From Muscardinus avellanarius (taxonomy: Eukaryota > Chordata > Mammalia > Rodentia > Gliridae): a stretch of DNA of 64,000 bases. A program made the translations under genes and the position numbers. Where the stretch lies: contig OY726569.1 in assembly GCA_963383645.1 (NCBI GenBank), positions 81,002,211 through 81,066,210 of the forward strand, in the 5' to 3' direction. Under the pieces are notes generated by a model. That model was not told the DNA's origin. It searched no databases and saw nothing but the letters and a program-made list of their open reading frames with translations. This document shows, one piece after another, positions 57,853 to 64,000 of the stretch. The first letter of the stretch is position 1, and the number at the start of each line of letters is the position of its first letter.

Positions 57853-58080
57853 TTCTTTTTTTTTCTTTATTTTCTTTTTTGCAGGTCTGGGGATGGAACC
57901 CAGGGGCATTCTACCTCCAAGCTACACCCCCTGCCCTATTTTTTATTCTGTATTTTGAAATTGGTTCTCACTGAGTTGCAGAGGGCCTTACTAAGTAGCT
58001 GAAGCTGTCCGCGAACTGAGATCCTCTGGTCTCAGCCACCCAAATGCTGGGATTACAAACTCGCGCCACCATGCCCGGCT
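57853..58080 (-). mobile_element. B1-dID/MEN-type SINE at the same target
   Basis: Complete minus-strand copy directly behind the previous SINE. The 'cactg(a/g)(t/c)atcttct' target motif recurs between the two and after the second. Confidence 0.92.
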
Positions 58081-58289
58081 CACTGGCATCTTCTGAAAGA
58101 GCATGATGACTCCTTTTTATGACCCAGCCTCCAGAGACACACAGTATCACTTCTACCACAGTTCTAGGAATTAGAGACAAGGCCCGAAGTTCAGCCCACA
58201 CTCAAGAAGAAGGGAATCAGGCTCCACTTTTTGAACGGAGTGGAAAAGAACATGCAAACGTGTTTTAAAATCAGTGCAAGCAATTGGCT

Positions 58290-58337
<48 letters not shown>
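58290..58337. repeat. (CA)n microsatellite
   Basis: Pure CA array. Confidence 0.97.
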
Positions 58338-58340
<3 letters not shown>

Positions 58341-58372
58341 CAGAAGCTAGTGTCTGAAGAAAGAAGACTTTC

Positions 58373-58565
58373 TAGCCAGGTGTGGTGGCGCACGCTTGTA
58401 ATCCCAGGACTTGGGAGGCTGAGACAGGAGGATCACAGGTGCGCAGCCAGCCTCAGCTACTTAGTGAGGCCCTGTTTCAAAATAAAGAATAAAAAGTAGG
58501 GCTGGGGGTGTAATTCAGAGGTAGAATGTCCTGGGTTCAATTCCCAGCACCGCAAAGAAATTTGA
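58373..58565 (+). mobile_element. B1-dID/MEN-type SINE
   Basis: Near-consensus copy: 'agccaggtgtggtggcgcacgcttgtaatcccagg' to 'ggttcaattcccagcaccgcaaag'. Confidence 0.93.
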
Positions 58566-58579
58566 AAGAAAGCTTTTGT

Positions 58580-58690
58580 TCGAAGTCTAGTTCCGCCACA
58601 CAGGTTAGCAGTGTGTACGAGAGAAAGTTGGTCCCCGAGGCTTGGTTTCCCCATTAATACAGCAAGAAGGTGGCAATTGTTCTCTAGAGA
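58580..58690 (+). repeat. MIR SINE, diverged
   Basis: 'tagttccgccacacaggttagcagtgtgtacgagagaaagttggtccccgaggcttggtttccccattaatac' parallels MIR. Confidence 0.5.
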
Positions 58691-58963
58691 CATTTACATA
58701 CTTGAAGTCTTCCTGCCTCAGCAAGCAGGAGAGGATGCAGGCTTAACCTTCTGGAGTTCTGGAACCTTCTCCATCACTGAGCACCTTTGGTTTGTTTACC
58801 CTGGAGATAGCAAGAGGCTGCTTACTGGAGTTCTGATATCAGACAGAAGCTTAAGGAACACATGTGGAGTACGAAGGCCTGGGGATTCTCTGAGGCCTTC
58901 TCTGCTGCTCTGCTAGTTTGAAAGTCTCAGCATGTCAACAAATGCAAGAACTGCAGGCCGAAA
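58691..58963. other. Unique intergenic DNA
   Basis: No feature recognised. Confidence 0.4.
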
Positions 58964-59512
58964 AAATACAAACTTTCCCTCTAGAGCACAGGGGATCAAT
59001 CATCTTTGAGTTACTATAATGAAATATCTCCGGGTGCAGTGACAGATGCCTCTAATCCCAGTACTTAGGAGCCTGAGATAGGAGGATCGAAGGTTCAAGG
59101 CCTGCCTTAGCAACTTAGTGAGACCTTGTTTAAAAATTTTAAAAAAGAACTGGGCGTGGTGGTGCACACTTGAAATCCCAACTCTTGGGAGGCTGAGACA
59201 GGAGGATCATGCAGGTTTGACGCCAGCCTCAGCTACTTAGTGAGGCCCTGTTTCAAAATAAAATGTAAAATAGGTCTGGGAGTGTAGCCCAGAGGTAGAA
59301 GGCTCCTGGGTTCCATTCCCAGTACCACACACACACACACAACATTTTTTAAGTAAAAAAGGCTGGGGATGTAGCTCAGAGGAATACCCCTAGAGTCCAA
59401 TCTCCAGTATGAAGAAAAAAGAGAAGAAAGAAGAGGAGGAGGAAGAGGAGGAGGAGGAGGAGGAGGAGGAGGAGGAGGGCCAAAGGTTACTTTAACTCCT
59501 CCTTCCACAGGA
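58964..59512. repeat. Tandem duplication, unit 1 (LTR piece + SINEs)
   Basis: Starts 'aaatacaaactttccctctagagcaca' and ends 'gccaaaggttactttaactcctccttc'. It contains the start of an antisense MaLR LTR ('tttgagttactataatgaaatatctcc'), a B1-like monomer (59,031-59,147), a complete SINE (59,148-59,340), an extra ID piece (59,357-59,412) and a GGA array (59,437-59,478). Confidence 0.9.
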
Positions 59513-59518
59513 CCTAAG

Positions 59519-59995
59519 AAATACAAATTTACCCTCTAGAGCACATGGTATTAATCATCTTTGAGTTACTATAATGAAATATCTCCAGGTGCAGTGACAT
59601 ATGCCTCTAATCCCAGTACTTAGGAGTACTGAGATAGGAGGATCACAGGTTCAAGGCCTGCCTTAGCAATTTGGTGAGACCCCTGTTTAAAAATTTTTAA
59701 AAATAGCTGGGCGTGGTGGCGCATGCTTGTAATCCTTGAGCTTGGAAGGCTGAGACAGGAGGATCACACAGGTTCAAAGCCAGCCTCAGCTACTTAGTGA
59801 GGTTCTCAGCAACTTGGTGAGACCCTGTTTCCAAATAAAGTATAAAATAGGGCTGGGAGTGTAGCCCGGAGGTAGAAAGGCCCTGGGTTCCACCCCCAGT
59901 ACCACCAAAAAAAAAAAAAAATTAATATCTGGGTGGAGGAGGAGGAGGAGGAGGAGGAGGGCCAAAAGTTATTTTAACTCCCCCTTCTAGAGGTT
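59519..59995. repeat. Tandem duplication, unit 2
   Basis: Starts 'aaatacaaatttaccctctagagcaca' and repeats the order of unit 1: LTR start, B1-like monomer (59,586-59,704), complete SINE (59,705-59,925), GGA array (59,933-59,960), then 'gccaaaagttattttaactcccccttc'. It lacks the extra ID piece of unit 1. Shared insertion points show that duplication came after the SINE insertions. Confidence 0.9.
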
Positions 59996-60237
59996 CCAGT
60001 CCAGGATGAGCAGTGCATAGTTCTTCAGACCTCTGGCCAGGGCAGCATATACTCTTTACCTTCCTATCCAGGAAGCAGAGACTGAAAGGGAGATTCCTGA
60101 GAGCCCAGGTTCCCTATCCCCTACACAGGGCCCCACCTCCCAAAGATTCCAGCATCTCCCAGGAGCACCCCTCTGGGGACCAAGACTTTATTTAACACAC
60201 AAGCCTTTGGGAGCTATTCAACATCCAAACTACAGCA
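59985..60237 (-). mobile_element. MaLR-type LTR remainder (antisense)
   Basis: 'tagaggttccagtccaggatgagcag' to 'acatccaaactacagca' is the rest of the LTR whose beginning lies inside the two duplicated units. Confidence 0.65.
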
Positions 60238-61089
60238 CTCAAGAATCTGCATTTCCCCCAGGACACCCTTACACGGACTACTAACAGAGGAGGGGAGAGT
60301 CTTAAAGCAGCCGTTCACCTGGGACTTTAGAAAACTTCTTTGCTTGTGGCTCGGTGTTCTGGGGCTTACAGTCCTACTCAATAGGGGAGAGGTGCACGTT
60401 TCCAAGTCTCTAAAGTCCAGGGTCCGCACACCACAGACAATCAGCTGTGCCTTTTCACCCTATTCTGGGCGTGCCGATTCTCACCAGCCACTGCCTCCCG
60501 CTCCCATGTCGAGGTCCTGTGATCCTGAGAGCAGCACCCCTCCACCTGCAATCCTAGGGGACCTCATCCAGAGCTCATCCAGCAGGGCGCTCTAGGGCCA
60601 ACTCCCCTCCCGGGGCAGCCCACTCCCACCGGCACCGGTAACTGGGTGAAAGAGGATGATTTTTAACCCTTTCATTTCCAAACATAGTGACTTCCAACTC
60701 CTAGACCTCCCCCCTTCAGGGGCTTGCGTGCCAGGAGGGGCTCTGATTCCATCCGGTGTGATCATCTTAGCCGAATCATGGGGAAACTGAGGCTTATGGA
60801 AAGAAGTGACCTGTTGAACATCCCAGAACAAAACCAGGCACCGAACCCGGCCCAGAACCACCCCCCACCCCGCTTTGCAGGCCAATGGTCTGACTTCCAC
60901 AAGCTGAGAGCGCCTGCGAGGTCCCCCTTCAGGAAATTCCCGACCGCGGGAATTCCTTCCACGCCAGGAATCTCCCAGGAGTTGCGCTCTGGTCTGCTGT
61001 AAACTTCACCTCGCCGATTTCGCTGCGCCCTGAGAGAGGTGAGAAGGAGTGAAGGCCCACATCATCCTTGAGATAACTTGGCACAATGA
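60238..61089. other. Unique DNA upstream of the VASH1 CpG island
   Basis: An antisense MIR-like stretch lies at 60,750-60,850 ('catggggaaactgaggcttatggaaagaagtgacctg'). Otherwise no feature recognised. Confidence 0.5.
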
Positions 61090-61870
61090 TGGCTTTGCTG
61101 GGCCGAGGACCGGGCGGCGACGCGCTGGCCCTTTAAGGGGGGGACGGGGCGCATGCGCGGCGCGGCCGGAGACGGGCCGGGTGGGCGGCGGGCGGGCGGG
61201 CAGGGGACCCGGCGGGCTGCGGCGGGGCCCTGGGGCGGCGGGACGGCGGCGGCGGCCCCAGCTTCGCCTGGCCGCCATCTGCCCGGAGCTCCGCGTCCGC
61301 AGGCTGCTCCCCGGGAGGCGGTGTCACTGGGCTGGAGCGCCCGCCGCCGGAGCCGGAGCATCCTCGCCCGCCCATGCTGCAGCGGGTCCGGGGCAGCGGC
61401 CCCGCGACCTCCCCGAGCGCCGCGGGAGCGGGTCCCGCTGAGCCCCCGGCCCCCGCGATGGCTGCAGCGTGCCCGCCGCCCGCCCCCTGAGACGCGCGGG
61501 GCTGGGGCCGCGGCCTCGCCTCGCTCCCCCTGCGGCTCCGCGGGGGACGCAGACAAAGCCCACTTTGTGCGGGGAGGGGGCCGCGGGCGTGGGATGTGCG
61601 CGGCGCGCGCCCCCGCCCCGCCAGCTGCGAGCCTCGGCCCCCCGCCCGCCGCGCCGAGGAGGCGGCCCCCCGCCCCGCCCTCCCGCCCGGGGGTCCCCGC
61701 GGCCCCACCAGGGGTCGCCGCGGCCCCACCCCGCGGGACGCGCGCGGCCGCGAGCGAGGACTTTGGAGAGGAGTTCCTCCTCTCCAAAACTGGGACCCGG
61801 ACTCTCAGTCGGCGTGGGCAGCGTGCCTTGACCCTCCTTTTCTGCGGCCGCAGATCTGAGTGGCCCAGCC
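61090..61870 (+). promoter_or_regulatory. VASH1: VASH1 CpG-island promoter
   Basis: An abrupt change to very GC-rich, CpG-dense sequence, about 1.2 kb to 0.4 kb before the VASH1 start codon. It holds a perfect palindromic NRF1-type site gcgcatgcgc at 61,149-61,158 and several GC-box-like GGGCGG stretches. No convincing TATA box is seen, so dispersed initiation is expected. Long ORFs on both strands here (up to 285 codons) come from stop-poor GC-rich composition and are not genes. The exact transcription start cannot be read from sequence. Confidence 0.85.
61762..61788 (+). other. Perfect inverted repeat in the VASH1 leader
   Basis: Arms tttggagagga (61,762-61,772) and tcctctccaaa (61,778-61,788) pair perfectly over 11 bp around a 5-nt loop, gttcc. 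If transcribed, it would form a stable 5' UTR hairpin about 490 nt before the AUG. Confidence 0.75.
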
Positions 61871-62272
61871 TCAGTTTCCCCCCTACTTTTCTCTGCCACC
61901 CTAGACTGCTGCCCGTCATTGTTCTCGCTGCCCAATGAGGGTGCTTTTGTGAAGGCTGCCAGATTGGGGTGTGTTCTCTTTATTCTGTCTTTCAAACAAA
62001 ACAAGGCCTCTACGGGCGGCGGGAGGGTGGACCCCGGCAACCCACCCCCTGGGCTCCCTTCAGGTTGATGCACTGATTTTTTCTTTTTTTCCTTCTTCTT
62101 CTCACCGAGTAGTATTTTATTGTACAAGAGCCACGCCCTGGATTCTTAAAGGCACCCTGCGCTCTGTTTGGCCATGTGTTAACTCTGCAGCTGGTGCGTG
62201 GGAGGCCTCTGGAGAGCCACCTACTTTTCCCGCCTCCTGATTCCTCCTCCCACCCCATTTGAGAATTTAGAG

Positions 62273-62590
62273 ATGCCAGGAGGGAAGAAGGTGACTGGGG
62301 GTGGCAGCACCGGGGCTGCCCCAGCTGCAGCTGCCGCCACCACCGCTGCCGCCTGCCCTGGGGTCAGGCGTTTGGAGCCCAGCGAAGGGGCCTCAGCCCA
62401 GAGAGATGATGAGCCAGAGGAGGAAGGGGAAGAGGACCTGAGAGATGGAGGCGTCCCTTTCTTCGTCAACCGGGGTGGGCTGCCTGTGAACGAGGCCACC
62501 TGGGAAAGGATGTGGAAGCACGTGGCCAAGATTCACCCTGATGGAGAGGAAGTGGCGAAGCGGATCCGTGGGGCCACGGACCTGCCCAAG
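62273..62590 (+). CDS. VASH1: Vasohibin-1, first coding exon (partial gene)
   Basis: Vasohibin-1 is a transglutaminase-like cysteine protease that, bound to SVBP, removes the C-terminal tyrosine of alpha-tubulin; it also inhibits angiogenesis. This exon encodes residues 1-106 of a protein of about 365. Residues 1-30 are Gly/Ala-rich and start MPGGKK; residues 46-57 are acidic (EPEEEGEEDL). From 58 on is the conserved vasohibin N-terminal block (GGVPFFVNRGGLPVNEATWE, then MWKHVAKIHPDG), ending ATDLPK. The catalytic Cys-His-Ser residues lie in later exons outside the window. ATG 62,273 is the first in-frame ATG after a stop at 62,180; its context has G at -3. The exon ends AAG|GTGAGG at 62,590/62,591 in phase 0. 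An Ala-rich tract (15-27) looks longer than in human, judged from memory. Confidence 0.95.
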
Positions 62591-64000
62591 GTGAGGTGTG
62601 GGGTGGGGGCGGGCAGGACCGTGGGCCCCCGTGGGCCAGGGTGTTGTTAGTGACCCGGGGCCAAGAGAGCAAAGCCACACTTCTGATGGATAGGGCAGGG
62701 ACCACTGGTAAAACACAGGCCGGTCATACCCGTCCAGAACTTTCTTCCCATTGCTGATGGGGTCATTCTACAAAGGAGGCTCGGGTTCCCTATCTCCAGG
62801 CCATCCATCACTCTTTGACCAGCATACAGATAAACTAAGAAAGTCACTAACGTGGCTTGACATCTATTTGGCTAATGATACTCTCTAAACTATGAGCAGA
62901 CAGATAACAAATGACTAAGGAGCTACAGGGATTCATGGGCTGAGAAAATATTTTCATGCCTTATCTCACTGAATTCACCCGACAGCTTTGTGGAGGAGGT
63001 GCAGTTTGGGTCTCCATTTTACGGACCATTTTACAGGAAGCTCACGACCCAAGTAGGAAGTCAGTCCCACAGCCAGCAGGCGTCAGAGCTGGGACTGAGT
63101 GAGTGCCAGGTCCTTGGGCTCCGGGTCCAGCGCTCTGTTGGACACTAGATTCAGGGAAATCAGAACAATAAAGAAGGGTGGAAAATGAAGAGGAGTAAAG
63201 TTAAGGAATGTGTCTGTGTTGTCTGGGATGAAGGCAGAGGCTGTCTCATTCATCTTTGTCTTTCCAAGGCCTCCTGTGTGCCTGGCACTGATGTGTGTTT
63301 GTGAATGAAAGGGTGTTTGAGAGCTCTGAGCCTGTACAGTCTCTAGGCACATACGTGCTTGATACATTTTGTACCAACATTATTGGTAGCCGGGCATGGT
63401 GGCCTACATGCCTGCAATCCTAGTACTTGGGAGGCTGAGACAGGAGGACCACAGGTTCAGAGCCAGCCTTGCCAACTTAGTGAGAACCTCTTTCCAAATA
63501 CAAAATAGACCCTCTTTCCAAATACAGAATAAAATAGGGTGGGGGTGGCTAGGAGGTAGAATGCTGCTGGGTTTAATCCCCAGCACCACAACAAACAATC
63601 AAAAACATTATGGGTAAGTCTAAGGAAGAAGGGTCCAGTACAGCAGTGTCCAGGACAGAGCCCTCTGGTCAGAGGTCAGAGCCTAGAGCTTGGTCTTGCC
63701 TGCCCAGGTGAGAAGGGAGGAGGAGGGGGAGAACAGAGTTAGCATGGCTTAGACATGGGGACGAGGGGCCCATGTGGTTTTGTTTTTACCAGGTTATTAG
63801 CAGAGCCATGAGAAAATGTCCTCTTGAAAGAGAATCTGAGGTTGAAGGTTGAGCTACTGCCTAGAATTTCTTGGGGAAATATGTGGAAATTGGTTTTGAA
63901 TGTCTGCATCATTGTCCTGTGTACTGACTTATAATTTACTTAGCTAATCTGTGGTTGAATATTGTTTAATACAAAACAAATTTTTTTATTTTATTTTTTG
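62591..64000 (+). other. VASH1: VASH1 intron 1 (5' part)
   Basis: Begins with the donor gtgaggtgtg and continues past the window edge. It contains an antisense MIR (about 62,970-63,140, 'ccattttacggaccattttacaggaagctcacgacccaag'), a + strand SINE at 63,389-63,606, and a T-rich edge at 63,978-64,000 that may be the tail of another minus-strand SINE. No further exon recognised. Confidence 0.85.
63389..63606 (+). mobile_element. B1-dID/MEN-type SINE in VASH1 intron 1
   Basis: 'gtagccgggcatggtggcctacatgcctgcaatcctag' start. The linker segment 'ctctttccaaatacaaaatagaccctctttccaaatacagaat' is duplicated. ID part 'tagggtgggggtggctaggaggtagaatgctgctggg'. Flanks aacattattgg / aacattatggg are the likely TSD. 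Confidence 0.93.

Larger units (their letters stand above)
57290..58270 (-). mobile_element. MLT1-like LTR (antisense), broken by two SINEs
   Basis: Left piece 57,290-57,560 ('acttaacagcttaaagcacaaatgatcatttattatttcagtttctg') and right piece 58,081-58,270 ('gagcatgatgactcctttttatgacccagcctccagagacacacagtatcacttctaccac') follow one MLT1-type LTR read antisense. Confidence 0.65.

Noticed and set aside
61062..61938. Long overlapping ORFs on both strands (261 and 285 codons) across the CpG island
   Set aside because: Stop codons are rare in sequence this GC-rich. The products are Pro/Arg/Ala/Gly low-complexity, frames overlap on both strands, and none has a recognised domain. The region is promoter and leader of VASH1.
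62198..62272. Upstream extension of the VASH1 reading frame
   Set aside because: The frame is open from 62,183, but the only start-like codon is GTG at 62,198. The first in-frame ATG is at 62,273 and matches the known VASH1 N-terminus.

Overview
The window is nuclear DNA from a placental mammal, most likely a sciurid rodent (squirrel, marmot or ground squirrel). The evidence is roughly fifty copies of a chimeric SINE with a 7SL/B1-like left part and a tRNA-Ala/ID-like right part (the B1-dID or MEN type described from squirrels), together with mammal-wide MIR and L2 relics, L1 fragments and MaLR/ERVL LTRs. The species call rests on repeat recognition alone; no database was searched.

Only one protein-coding gene is supported. 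At the right end, on the + strand, lie the promoter, CpG island, 5' untranslated region, first coding exon and start of intron 1 of VASH1 (vasohibin-1, the tubulin carboxypeptidase). The CpG island covers about 61,090-61,870, the start codon is at 62,273, and the exon ends at a strong splice donor at 62,591. The rest of the gene lies beyond the window.

From 1 to about 61,000 the DNA is intergenic. In human, the region upstream of VASH1 is the gap after ESRRB (from memory), which fits an upstream stretch without exons. It has four kinds of content. (a) SINEs in both orientations, often nested, many with readable target-site duplications (TSDs). (b) LTR elements: a MaLR internal region with its 3' LTR (39,345-41,209), a solo LTR inside a SINE (26,687-27,121), an MLT2-like LTR broken by an L1 (12,425-13,608), an MLT1-like LTR broken by two SINEs (57,290-58,270), and several antisense MaLR LTRs. 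(c) L1 pieces at about 12.5, 17.9, 19.1, 25.6, 38.4 and 50.4 kb. (d) Unique stretches, the most enhancer-like being 14,740-15,240.

The most unusual object is a 530-bp retroposon at 46,628-47,157. It has a GC-rich head of three exact 50-bp tandem units plus a partial one, a body ending in an L1-like A-rich tail, and a perfect 13-bp TSD. Other points of interest are a tandem duplication of an LTR/SINE composite at 58,964-59,995, a 23-bp-periodic palindromic AT repeat at 26,036-26,092 and a perfect 11-bp hairpin in the VASH1 leader. Almost all open reading frames outside VASH1 are chance ORFs, SINE translations or L1 remnants and were not annotated as genes.
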